From: Desulfurivibrio sp.
Lineage (GTDB): Bacteria > Desulfobacterota > Desulfobulbia > Desulfobulbales > SURF-16
Assembly: GCA_003605035.1 (NCBI GenBank)
Contig: QZKJ01000039.1
Span: 1 to 64,000 of the forward strand
Direction: 5' to 3'
DNA: 64,000 nucleotides
Part shown: positions 40,886-49,283 of the stretch, piece by piece
Layout of the letters: each line of letters begins with the position of its first letter
How positions within the stretch are numbered: position 1 is the first letter of the stretch
The notes under the pieces: model-generated
Seen by the model: the letters and a program-made list of their open reading frames with translations, nothing else
What the model was told of the DNA's origin: nothing
The model's database searches: none
Position numbers and translations under genes: made by a program

Positions 40886-41704
40886 TTATTCGGCGCAGAG
40901 CGCGGGATCGGTGGCCGGCGAATTCTCAACGCGGGCAACCGGCAGTTTCTCGGCACGCCAGCGGACAAGGCCGCCTTTCAGCACGCCGAGCACCTGATAC
41001 CCCTTGCTGCGCAGAAATTTGCCGGCCAGGATGGCTTTTTTATTGGTCCAGTCGGTGATGACGATTCTGGCCTCCCGGGGGATCTGGTGATACCACTCAT
41101 CCAGGTAGACCATGGGGCAGATGTTTGCTCCCCTGATGAAGATGTTTTCCCTGCTGCAGTCAATGGGCCGGACATCGAGGACATAGACGCCGGAGTCCGA
41201 CTCGAGCAGATCATAAACCTGCCTGGGGCTCAGTTTGTCAATTTTAATGGCCGCATACTCTTCACTCACCGTCAGCGGATAGTTGAAGGCCCGCCACTCG
41301 GGGATGCCGCCCTTAAAGCAGTATACGCTGGTATATCCCATTTCCACTGCGATCCTGGCAGCTCTGGGGCTGTACGGTCAGTCCTGGCCCATGCAGTAAA
41401 GAATGAGCGGGGTTGATTTGTCTATGGGCAGCAGCCTGGAGGTACGGAAGTTGATAACCGGGATATTGATGGAGCCGGTGATGTGCAGCCCGTTGTATTC
41501 GATCCTGCTCAGGGTGTTGATCACCATCACTCTGGGATCGTTTTCCATCATGTTCTTGACCTCCGGAGCGGTGATGAACTGCACTCCCTGGCCGGCCACG
41601 GGGGAAGAGAAAAAGAGCAGCAGCAGGGGAAGCCAGGGCATGAGTCGGCGCGGCAGAGAAGAGAAGACCAGCGCCGCGCTGAACGGACAGCAGGCGCGGG
41701 TCAT
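40886..41704 (-). CDS. Exported tandem-rhodanese selenoprotein B
   Basis: 272 aa if the UGA at 41378-41380 (codon 109) is Sec. A hydrophobic signal segment (about 22-34, LMPWLPLLLLFF) ends near VAG. First rhodanese domain: YC104-MGQD-U109 with SPRAARIAVEMGY and FKGGIPEWRAFNYPLT after it; the second domain again has Asp for the catalytic Cys (VITDWTNKKA). It is a close paralogue of protein A over the whole first domain. ATGA overlaps the stop of the response regulator (41701-41704), so the two are coupled. Upstream GGGGGCAG is a fair ribosome binding site. A role as periplasmic sulfur or redox sensor is inferred. Confidence 0.8.
41347..41361 (-). promoter_or_regulatory. Candidate SECIS hairpin of selenoprotein B
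   Basis: On the coding strand CTGC-CAGGATC-GCAG; the GG lies 22 nt after the UGA, exactly as in selenoprotein A. The stem is short. Confidence 0.5.
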
Positions 41705-42078
41705 TTATCTGCCCCCATGAGCACCCGTACCTGCTTGGCAAAGCTGCGGGTGTCGATGGGCTTGCTGATATGGCCGACGCAGCCGGCCTCCAGGGCCTTT
41801 CTGCTGTCGCTTTCCATGGCAAAGGAGGTCACGGCGATGACCGGGATGCCCTGCAAAAGCGGGTCCTGTTTGATCATTTTCGTGGCGGTCAGGCCGTCAA
41901 GCCCGGGAAGCTGGATATCCATGAGGATGCTGTCCGGCCGCTCCCGGCGGGCGATGCTGATGCCCTGCTCGGCGTCAAGGGCCTCCAGTACGGCAAAATC
42001 GGCGAGTTCGAGCAGGGTGCGTACGAGCTTCAGGTTGAGCTCGTTGTCCTCGATAACCAGAATCTTTTTCCCTGTCAT
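41701..42078 (-). CDS. Single-domain response regulator
   Basis: 125 aa, receiver domain only. Phospho-acceptor D54 in LMDIQLPG, acidic pair E10-D11 (VIEDNE) and K in HISKP are all present. With no output domain it probably passes phosphate to another protein or acts by binding, as CheY-like proteins do. It is the first gene of the Sec-rhodanese operon, with ribosome binding site GAAGGAC and a 4-bp ATGA overlap with the next gene. The histidine kinase at the end of the operon is the obvious partner. Confidence 0.9.
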   Translation of the reverse strand: MTGKKILVIEDNELNLKLVRTLLELADFAVLEALDAEQGISIARRERPDSILMDIQLPGLDGLTATKMIKQDPLLQGIPVIAVTSFAMESDSRKALEAGCVGHISKPIDTRSFAKQVRVLMGADK

Positions 42079-42113
42079 GTCCTTCAGATCCGTTGATTGT
42101 CTAACCTGCTGAT

Positions 42114-42142
42114 ATCATGTTGATTTGCCGTTTGCCTGTCAA
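42114..42142 (-). promoter_or_regulatory. Promoter of the Sec-rhodanese/two-component operon
   Basis: On the minus strand TTGACA, 17-bp spacer, CATGAT (4 of 6), 36 bp before the response regulator start. Confidence 0.55.
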
Positions 42143-42275
42143 TAATCAGCCGATTATCGCATATTTTGGGGCAGAATTCAATATCAGCGGGAGAAATAAC
42201 AGTGGCGGCTGCCGACCTTGCCGGCCCGGTCCGGCATGCGCCTCTGCAGAGTTGAATGATGAAAAGGGTGAAAAA

Positions 42276-42326
42276 GCAAAGCCGGGTTGCCTGTGAAGGG
42301 GGCAGCCCGGCTTTGCCTGTTTTTTG
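42276..42326 (-). terminator. Bidirectional terminator after the toxin gene
   Basis: 16-bp stem GCAAAGCCGGGTTGCC/GGCAGCCCGGCTTTGC with one G-T and a 9-nt loop; T-runs on both strands (TTTTT after the minus-strand stem, TTTTTT on plus). Confidence 0.85.
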
Positions 42327-42409
42327 GGGGGGCACCAGGTGACTGGTTTCGAGGTGGAGACAGATGATTTTCTGATTTTATGGACGTCCCATCCCCATTC
42401 CATTTCTTG

Positions 42410-42820
42410 TTACGAAAGGATAATTTTGAATTTTCTTCTCCCCTGTATTCGATATATTGTAAAATCCCGATCAATTGTGGCAATGGTGTTGATATCGAGT
42501 TTTTCTGCTAAATATACAAGGCAGGAGTCAGCAAAATCCATTGGTAGATCACGATATTTTTCCGTAAGCTCTTTTAATCGTCCAAAATCCTCATTTCCGA
42601 TGTTATGGATTTCAACCGCACCTCGGTGTACCCACTCCAGAAAATCTATCTGGGCACCTCGGTTGAAATCCAATAAATGGAGAGTCTCGGTTACGGATGC
42701 AAGGGTTGTGAGCAGGGTGAATTTGTTCGCTTTGATAAAATTGACCGCCTCAGCATGATGCTTGTCGGACGCGTCAAAGAGAGCTATTAACGGACCAGAG
42801 TCAATAAGGATTTTTTTCAT
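42410..42820 (-). CDS. PIN-domain toxin (VapC-like)
   Basis: 136 aa. PIN-domain ribonuclease fold: D7 in ILIDSGPLIALFD, a central acidic residue near TETLHLL and DFADSCLVYLAE plus TIDRDF near the C-terminus give the usual set of metal-binding acids. PIN toxins cut RNA and are silenced by the adjacent antitoxin. It overlaps the antitoxin gene by 4 bp (ATGA). The base composition is visibly more AT-rich than its neighbours, suggesting acquisition. Confidence 0.87.
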   Translation of the reverse strand: MKKILIDSGPLIALFDASDKHHAEAVNFIKANKFTLLTTLASVTETLHLLDFNRGAQIDFLEWVHRGAVEIHNIGNEDFGRLKELTEKYRDLPMDFADSCLVYLAEKLDINTIATIDRDFTIYRIQGRRKFKIILS

Positions 42821-43059
42821 TTCCTTTTGGCCCTGATTTTATCTTTCACTATCTCTTTTCTGTCTGAAGATAAATTGCCCTGCCCGCTTGAATACTTTCC
42901 AAATAAATCTTCGCCGGCACTCCATGCAGTTGCTTTGGCAAGCTTCCCAAGATAGGCATCAATGCTTTTACGTATCAACTCTGACTTTGTCAGGCCTAGA
43001 TCTTTTGCTGCATTGTTAATGGTTTGTTCTAGCTTAGGGTCGAGTCGCAATGTGATCAT
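42817..43059 (-). CDS. Ribbon-helix-helix antitoxin
   Basis: 80 aa. The N-terminal ribbon-helix-helix (MITLRLDPKLEQTINNAA.. then TKSELIRKSIDAYL) binds operator DNA; the basic C-terminus should wrap the PIN toxin. It is encoded first, as is usual, and would repress its own operon. AT-rich like its partner. Confidence 0.85.
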   Translation of the reverse strand: MITLRLDPKLEQTINNAAKDLGLTKSELIRKSIDAYLGKLAKATAWSAGEDLFGKYSSGQGNLSSDRKEIVKDKIRAKRK

Positions 43060-43227
43060 CCCGGCACCTCCGTATTACGGATGGTAATACATAGCTGGTG
43101 TGCTGTCAATTTTCTTTCACATAGCGACAGAAAGGCTGTGGGGACGTCCATCAGATTATAAAATGGGGCGAGTGGCAACATGAGAAATTTTATTATTTAA
43201 TGGACGTCCCCATGGTTCTAATCTCTT

Positions 43228-44232
43228 TCACCCCTGTTTCCCGGCCCGTTTGCGGCGCAGCCCGAGCAGCCCGAGCAGGCCGGAGCCGAGCAGCGGCAGT
43301 GCGCCGGGCAGGGGCACAGGATGCGGGTCGATCTCCCAGTCGAGCTCCACCCCTGGGGCCTGGGACGTCACCCCAAAGGCAAGGGTGTTGTAGAAATCGG
43401 CCCCGCCCCTCGCCTCTTCGCTAGTGGCAACATGAGTATTCAGGGAAGCGTCGATAACCAGGGTCTGGCCGATAAGGGTCTCGAATTCCAAGGTCAGCCA
43501 GCCGGTGTTGAAGTAATGACTGTCCACCTTTTCGCCTCCGCCGGATTGGCTGAGCTTGTCCGAATCAGTGTGGGACAGGATGGTGCCGGAGCTGTTACTG
43601 GTTTGCCAATTTTCCTCCCAGCCGCTGGAAAAGAGAAAATCCCCAGTGCTAATCATCCATGAAGTTATGCCCCACATTTTGCCGGAGGCGCCAAACCCGG
43701 CTATCTGGTTACTGTTCGCATCGCGTATGGCGAGGCCTGCGCTCATGTCAGCGGAGCTGCTGCCGCTTGTCCCGGGATGGGGGGTTCCCGCAACGAAAAA
43801 CGAGCCGTCTAACCCGATTGCGAGCTCCAGGGTCACGGCGTCGCCGTCCGAAAGTCCGGAGGTTCCGGGGGAAACGGTAAAGCGGTTCGAGGCCTTGGTG
43901 AGCATGCTGCCTTCCGCCCTGTAGGTGTCCTGCATGGAAATGGCCCAGGTATGGGCACCCAGGTTCAGATTGGCTGCGTCTGCACGCCCTGAGGATGCAG
44001 CGTACCCCTCCCCCCTTTCAAGGGACGGGCCTATCAGCCAGTCCCCGCTTACTCCGGAGTCATAATCCACGTAGGCAACGTCGGTGCCGGATGATTCACG
44101 GGACACATAATCCGGCGTGTCATACTTATAATAGCTTCTCGTGTAGTAATATGCAGAACCGAAGACCTGCGAGCTCTGGCCCAGCAGGATGACCAGGGCT
44201 GTCGCGCCCGCCGTTAAACAGGATCTTTTCAT
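43228..44232 (-). CDS. PEP-CTERM-like secreted protein
   Basis: 334 aa. Signal peptide (MKRSCLTAGATALVILLG.., ending near VFG). The bulk is a beta-rich, low-complexity secreted domain. The C-terminus is a sorting signal: PVPLPGALPLLGSG, a hydrophobic helix, then RRKRAGKQG. This is the PEP-CTERM type with the VPLPG variant, normally processed by an exosortase, which is not in this window. Ribosome binding site GAGGAG. Likely an extracellular or surface protein; specific role unknown. Confidence 0.85.
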   Translation of the reverse strand: MKRSCLTAGATALVILLGQSSQVFGSAYYYTRSYYKYDTPDYVSRESSGTDVAYVDYDSGVSGDWLIGPSLERGEGYAASSGRADAANLNLGAHTWAISMQDTYRAEGSMLTKASNRFTVSPGTSGLSDGDAVTLELAIGLDGSFFVAGTPHPGTSGSSSADMSAGLAIRDANSNQIAGFGASGKMWGITSWMISTGDFLFSSGWEENWQTSNSSGTILSHTDSDKLSQSGGGEKVDSHYFNTGWLTLEFETLIGQTLVIDASLNTHVATSEEARGGADFYNTLAFGVTSQAPGVELDWEIDPHPVPLPGALPLLGSGLLGLLGLRRKRAGKQG

Positions 44233-44734
44233 CGTTGTTTTCTCCTCAAGTAAATGGAAATAAGTAAATCGCCCATTTCCGGCAGTGGCGCCGATAAGGT
44301 TGCGACATTCCGCGCTCTTCCTGTCGGTTTCCGCCCTGTGTCAGAAAGGAGAGGGCGGCTCGGACCGTATGGGGCAAAATTTCTCGGGTTTATTTTCAGC
44401 AATTAATATGCCGTTCGGTTGTCAGCAGTTAACAAGGCGATAATTCAGAAAGTTCTGTGATGATTGGACGTCATAATGTTTTTAACAGGATAATTATTAC
44501 AGATTTCCGAACGTTTTGTCCGGAATTCCGGACGTGCAACCGCTCTGGCTCGATAGCAAAGAGGCTGGCAACCCCCCTGGCTGATCATCCGCAGCCGATC
44601 ATAAGGGTAGCGGCAGGACCTGCTCTACCTCTGTTCCCCTTGAAATGCGGCGCCGGGGCTGTTACTGTGTCGGCATGTGCATGACGTATTTATCCTTATC
44701 CTTGCTTTTTACTCTAACCTGAAGGAACGACACC
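44233..44734. other. Intergenic region between two divergent genes
   Basis: 502 bp. It contains a perfect 16-bp palindrome GTCCGGAATTCCGGAC at 44518-44533, a possible operator. I found no convincing promoter hexamers and no gene. Confidence 0.45.
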
Positions 44735-45385
44735 ATGTTCAATCCGGAAAAAATGTTGGGCAGTCTGCTGAAAGGAGGTCTTTCCAGCGGCGGGAAGGGC
44801 AGCAACATGAAGGCCCAGGTGGGCCTGGGGCTGCTGGGCCTGGCCATCGGGGCGGTGGAACATTATACCAGTAAATCCCAGGCAAGGCCGCCGTCTGCCC
44901 AGTATGGAGGCACGGTTCCTCCGCCTTCACCGGCAATGACCGGAGCAGTGCCGCCGGAGATGCCGCCGTCCCCTCCGCCGATACAGCCGGTCATGGCCGC
45001 GCCGCCCCCGCCTCCGGTCCAGGCCGGCGATGCCGCCCGGCCAAACGATGCGGTGCTGCTGATCCGGGCCATGATCGCCGCGGCCAGCGCGGACGGGGTG
45101 ATCGACCAGCAGGAGCGGCAACGGATTCTGGAGAAGTATCGCGGCGCCAATCTGAGCCCGGAGGAGCAGAATTTTCTGGCCGGGGAACTGCTCTGTCCGG
45201 CCGGCATCGAGCAGTTGGCCGCCGAGGCTCGTTCCGTGGAGACGGCCAGGCGGATGTATGCGGTTTCCCTGCTGGCCGTAACTGTTGATACCGAGGCGGA
45301 GCGGGTCTATCTGCAGACCCTTGGGGAAAGGCTTGGTCTGTCCGCCGGGGAACGCGACGCCATCCACGGAACCCTGGGGCTTTAG
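44735..45385 (+). CDS. DUF533 (TerB-like) protein
   Basis: 216 aa. The first ~45 residues include a glycine-rich hydrophobic helix (VGLGLLGLAIGAVEHY), followed by a Pro-rich linker and a C-terminal TerB-like helical domain (MIAAASADGVIDQQERQRIL..) typical of DUF533 inner membrane proteins. The acidic SADGVID motif could bind metal. Function unknown. Ribosome binding site GAAGGAACG. Confidence 0.85.
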   Translation: MFNPEKMLGSLLKGGLSSGGKGSNMKAQVGLGLLGLAIGAVEHYTSKSQARPPSAQYGGTVPPPSPAMTGAVPPEMPPSPPPIQPVMAAPPPPPVQAGDAARPNDAVLLIRAMIAAASADGVIDQQERQRILEKYRGANLSPEEQNFLAGELLCPAGIEQLAAEARSVETARRMYAVSLLAVTVDTEAERVYLQTLGERLGLSAGERDAIHGTLGL

Positions 45386-45489
45386 GGCCGGCAGCCGGGG
45401 CAAGGAATTGCCGGCTAACGGAATGGGGATTTGCCAATCGCGGAATTGCTGTTTTCCCGCATGGGGTTTTGCAGCGGGCTGTTGCCTCT

Positions 45490-47391
45490 TCAGGGCAGAC
45501 AAGCGTCCAGCCGGCGGGCCACCTCAAGGGTTTTGCTTCTGATCCGCTCAATGTCGGGTGCGGTGCCGTTCGGCCCCGCGTACTGCCAGGTCTCGAAGCG
45601 GGCCAGCAGTTCCCGGACCTCCTGCCGCAGGGTTTCGTCAACCCGCAGGGCGGCGAGCGCCGGCTCCACGTCGAGGTAGGTGAGGGCCCCGGCCTTTTTG
45701 TCCAGTTTCACCGCCAGATACTCTTTCAGGGCAGAGGCAAGGCCCTCCGGGGTAAGGGACGCAGCGGCAAGCTGCCTTTCCAGCCTGGCCAGAGCGTGCC
45801 TGGTCTGGCGCTGTTCGCGGTTGTTCTCGCGCCTGCTTTTCAGCAGGCGGAGCAGGCCGGTCAGCAAAAAGAGCAGAGGCGGCGCGGCAAACAGCAGCAG
45901 CCACTGATCGAGTTGAAAAGCACCGTGCCGCTGGTCAATGAGCGCCTCTTCCCCTTCATAATTGGGGGCCAGCCCTTTTTCCGCCGCCTGCAGCTCCTTT
46001 TGCCCGGCCGGCGCCGCCTTGCCTTCGGCGTCAACGGCGGTGACCACCCTGGCCGCCTGCACGGTCAGCGGGATCGGCTCGGTGCTGGCCAGCCGGTAGC
46101 TCTGGCTGGCCGGATCAAAATAGCTCAGTTCAATAGGCGGGATGGCGGTGACCGCGGTCTCTTTCACCCGGATGGTCTGGGTGAAGATCTTGTTGTTGTC
46201 CCGGAGGTCGCCTGCCGCGATCTCCTCCGGGATCTTGAAGGATGAGGCGGGCAGAAAGCGGGCGAGATCAGGAAGTTTGGCCTGCCTGGCAGAGGGGCCG
46301 CTGATGGTCACGGTCAGCGTCACCGGATCGCCGATATGCACCTGGCGGGGAGCGGCATCGGCCTGGATGGCATAATTCCCCACCAGGCCGGAAAAGTCCG
46401 GCGGGCGGCCCTGCTCGGGCAGCGGCAGCACGGTCAGCTGGGGTGTATTGGCGGGCACCACCTGGGTGCGGTAGACCGGCTGGCTGCTGCTGCCGAAGAA
46501 ATCATCAAAATTGCCGTAACCCTTGAAGGGCGCCCGCCGCGGCACCTGGCGGAAGGTGGAAACGGTCTGGCAGGCCACGGTGGCCCGGGGCAGGGTAAAG
46601 CTGCCCGCCTCCCTGGGCAGCAGCAGATACTGGAAGGTGACGGTGAGAAAGTCCCGGCCGGCGAATTCGCCGCGGCCCTTGACGGCCACCACCGCGCTGC
46701 TGCCGATGGGGATCTTGAGCGCCTCCTGGCCGGCGCCGGTGGTTTTGCTGTCCAGCGGCACGGCCTCGAAGCGGGGATCATCGACCACCGGCAGCTGAAA
46801 CTCAAAGCCGTTGACATCCAGGCCGACAAACCAGGTGACGGTCATGGTCACCGCTTCGCCCACGTAGCAGGTGGCCTGGGAGAGGAAGATCCGCAGTTTG
46901 AGATCATCCGTCTCTTCAGGCTCAGTGGCCGTGATGGTCACCGGTTCGGTGTGAAAGGTGCTGCCTTCGACCTCAACGGCAATGGCCGGGATGGTCAGCC
47001 GGCCGGCCCTTTTGGGGGTGATGGTGTAGTTGAAAAAGTAGGTATGCTGCGTGATGCGCTCCCATTTGCCGTTGACATTGGAGACCGAGGTGCTGCTGGT
47101 GCCCTGGCCGCCCCGCTCCTGCACCTTGAAATCAGCAAGCTGGGAGAGATCCGGCGGCTGGGCCTCCTTGGCGCCGTTGACCCGGATCTGCATGGCGAGC
47201 GGCTCGCCGATGGTGGCTTCCTGCCGGTCCAGCAGGGTTTCCACCGAGATGTCCGCGGCGGCTGCGGCGAGCGTTGCGGCGGCCCCCAGCTGCAGGCTGA
47301 GAAAAATGAAGATAAGAAAAAGGGTTTGGCCGATTTTTTCCGGGTAGTTTTTCATCATCGTGTCTGTCGCTATGCGGGCCGGGCCGCTCAC
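45490..47391 (-). CDS. BatD-like protein (oxygen tolerance family)
   Basis: About 633 aa. A signal peptide is followed by a large exported beta-sandwich region (to ~430) as in BatD, one membrane helix (about 485-505) and a cytosolic C-terminal helical domain. BatD works with the VWA proteins of this operon in envelope stress or aerotolerance. A GTG at 47391 overlaps the previous stop (GTGA); ATG at 47358 or 47355 is an alternative. It is the last gene of the six-gene Bat operon. Confidence 0.82.
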   Translation of the reverse strand: MSGPARIATDTMMKNYPEKIGQTLFLIFIFLSLQLGAAATLAAAAADISVETLLDRQEATIGEPLAMQIRVNGAKEAQPPDLSQLADFKVQERGGQGTSSTSVSNVNGKWERITQHTYFFNYTITPKRAGRLTIPAIAVEVEGSTFHTEPVTITATEPEETDDLKLRIFLSQATCYVGEAVTMTVTWFVGLDVNGFEFQLPVVDDPRFEAVPLDSKTTGAGQEALKIPIGSSAVVAVKGRGEFAGRDFLTVTFQYLLLPREAGSFTLPRATVACQTVSTFRQVPRRAPFKGYGNFDDFFGSSSQPVYRTQVVPANTPQLTVLPLPEQGRPPDFSGLVGNYAIQADAAPRQVHIGDPVTLTVTISGPSARQAKLPDLARFLPASSFKIPEEIAAGDLRDNNKIFTQTIRVKETAVTAIPPIELSYFDPASQSYRLASTEPIPLTVQAARVVTAVDAEGKAAPAGQKELQAAEKGLAPNYEGEEALIDQRHGAFQLDQWLLLFAAPPLLFLLTGLLRLLKSRRENNREQRQTRHALARLERQLAAASLTPEGLASALKEYLAVKLDKKAGALTYLDVEPALAALRVDETLRQEVRELLARFETWQYAGPNGTAPDIERIRSKTLEVARRLDACLP

Positions 47392-49283
47392 CAGTCCTTG
47401 TCCACCGTGTCGGGCGCCAGGCGCAGCCGCTGCCGGCGCATTTCCTGCAGTTTCTTTTCCGCGTTCAGGATGGCCTCAACCATCTGCTCCGTGCCTGCCC
47501 GGTCCTGCTCCGGCTGTTGGCCGGCCATGGGCTGCTGCCGGCCGGCTGTTTCGCCCTGCTTCTGCTGCTTCATCTCGCCGCCTGCCTGCTGCTCCTGGCC
47601 CTGCGGCGGGGATGGTTCCTGTCTGTCCTGGCCCTGCTGCCTGTCTTGCTGGTCAGCGGGTTGCTGCTGCTCAGGCCCCTGCCCGGGCTGCTGCTCCTGT
47701 TGCTGCTGTTCGGCATTCTGCGGATTCTCCTGCTGCTGCTCCTCCCGCTGTTGCGGGGGCTGCTGGTTTTCCGGTTTCTCTTCCTGCTGCTTTTTTTGCT
47801 GCTCGTCACGCTGGCGTTCCAGGTCCTTGATCTTGCGGCGGCAGATTTCCAGATTGCGACCGGCCCCGGCAAGCTGCGGGTCAAGCTGCAGGGCCTTCTG
47901 GAAAAAGCCGGCGCTCTCCCTGAGATCGGCGAGTTTGGCCTCTGGATCCTGCTGCTGCCCGGCAGTCTGAAAACGGGCGTTGCCCCGGTTGAACCAGCTT
48001 TTGGCCAGCAGCTGCGGATCTTTCCCCTTGGCAATGGCCTGCATAAAGGCGTCCTCCGCCTCGGCGAACTTGCCCTGGCGGTAGAGGCTGTCCCCGCGGT
48101 TGAAGGCGGCGGCCGGCTGATCGGGCCTCTCTGCCAGGGCCTGTTCATACAGGGTCTGCGCCTCAGCGAAATTGCCGCTGTGGTAAGCCGCATTGCCGCT
48201 GTTGACCAGCGCGCGGCCTGATGCCAGGCAGGGGTCCGGCTGCAGCACGGGCAGCAGGGTGAGCGCACAGATAAGCAGCAGCCGGCCGAGTATGCCTTCC
48301 ATGGCCAGCAGGACAATGGCTGCGGCCAGAAAGATCTGGAATTTCTCCTCAAAGCGTTTGATGGTTTTTGCGGCCAGCTCCTTCTGCTCGGCGCCGGCAA
48401 CCAGATCAAGATAGACCTCGCCCAGATCCACGGCGCCGGTCGCCACCGGCAGGTAGCGGCCGCCCGGGGTGGCCTCCGCCATCCTGCGCAGGGTCTGGCC
48501 GTCCAGCCTGCTCCATACCTCCCGGCCCTGGTATTTGAGAAAGCCTGTCTGGCCGTCCGCCGTGCTGACCGGGATGCGCTGCCCCTCCTGTTCGTCGCCG
48601 AGACCGATGATGAGCAGCCTGATGCCGGCCTCGCCGATCTGCTCGGCGGCCTGCACCGGAAAGCTCTCGTGATCCTCGCCGTCGGTGATCAGGATAATAT
48701 CCTTAAACTGTTTTTCCTGATCGTCAAAGACCTGATTGAAGGTGGTGCGCAGGGCATCGCCGATCAGGGTGCCGCCCCGGCCCACGCTGTCCGTGTCAAT
48801 GGCGTCAAGCATCAGCAGGAAAAAACCGTAATCCTGGGTCAGCGGACATTTTACCACGGCGCTGCCGGCAAAGGCCACCAGGGCGATGCGGTCGCCCTGC
48901 AGTTTTTCCACGCAGTCGCGGATGGCCAGTTTGGCCCGTTCCAGGCGGTTGGGCATGAGATCCGCGGCCAGCATGCTTTTCGAGACGTCGAGCATGAAGA
49001 CCAGGTCCCGTCCGGAGCGTTTGATGGCAGTCTCCTGCAGGTTCCAGGCCGGCCGGGCCAGGGCGATGATCAGGCAGGCCACGGCCAGGCAGAAGAGCAG
49101 AAAGCGGCTGCCCCGTCTGGCCGGCCGGCCGGTCTTGCCGCAGCGGCCGGCCAGGGCCGGGTTGATAAAGGCGGCCATGGCCGCCCGCCGCCTGCCCGCG
49201 GCATGGAGAAAGAGCAGTCCCAGCAGCGGCAGCAGCCACAGCAGCAGCAACAGGTGGATGTCGGTAAAATGGATGTCGTTCAT
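47388..49283 (-). CDS. batB: BatB/BatC fusion: VWA domain, TPR and Gln-rich tail
   Basis: 631 aa. Two N-terminal membrane helices (about 10-28, 60-76), a VWA domain with intact metal-ion site D99-V-S-K-S, then a third helix (about 325-345), TPR repeats (ALVNSGNAAYHSGNFAEAQ; AFNRGDSLYRQGKFAEAE) and a long Gln/Glu-rich low-complexity region before the C-terminus. In many genomes BatB and BatC are separate; here one protein contains both. It probably sits in the membrane and binds a partner through the VWA domain. Overlaps batA by 4 bp. Confidence 0.86.
   Translation of the reverse strand: MNDIHFTDIHLLLLLWLLPLLGLLFLHAAGRRRAAMAAFINPALAGRCGKTGRPARRGSRFLLFCLAVACLIIALARPAWNLQETAIKRSGRDLVFMLDVSKSMLAADLMPNRLERAKLAIRDCVEKLQGDRIALVAFAGSAVVKCPLTQDYGFFLLMLDAIDTDSVGRGGTLIGDALRTTFNQVFDDQEKQFKDIILITDGEDHESFPVQAAEQIGEAGIRLLIIGLGDEQEGQRIPVSTADGQTGFLKYQGREVWSRLDGQTLRRMAEATPGGRYLPVATGAVDLGEVYLDLVAGAEQKELAAKTIKRFEEKFQIFLAAAIVLLAMEGILGRLLLICALTLLPVLQPDPCLASGRALVNSGNAAYHSGNFAEAQTLYEQALAERPDQPAAAFNRGDSLYRQGKFAEAEDAFMQAIAKGKDPQLLAKSWFNRGNARFQTAGQQQDPEAKLADLRESAGFFQKALQLDPQLAGAGRNLEICRRKIKDLERQRDEQQKKQQEEKPENQQPPQQREEQQQENPQNAEQQQQEQQPGQGPEQQQPADQQDRQQGQDRQEPSPPQGQEQQAGGEMKQQKQGETAGRQQPMAGQQPEQDRAGTEQMVEAILNAEKKLQEMRRQRLRLAPDTVDKDW

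Larger units (their letters stand above)
42079..42409. other. Intergenic region between the toxin-antitoxin and two-component operons
   Basis: 331 bp. It holds the two-component operon promoter, the bidirectional terminator and a TGGACGTCCC motif at 42381. No further gene seen. Confidence 0.6.
42381..43210. repeat. TGGACGTCCC motifs bracketing the toxin-antitoxin pair
   Basis: Ten-base copies at 42381-42390 (TGGACGTCCC), 43141-43150 (GGGACGTCCA) and 43201-43210 (TGGACGTCCC). The outer bases give an inverted pair around the toxin-antitoxin genes and another around a 70-bp AT-rich stretch. The core GGACGTCC is itself palindromic, so orientation is weak evidence. Confidence 0.45.

Noticed and set aside
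44286-44310. Sigma-54-like TGGC..TTGC sequence before the PEP-CTERM gene
   Set aside because: Spacing is several bases too long and it faces away from the gene.
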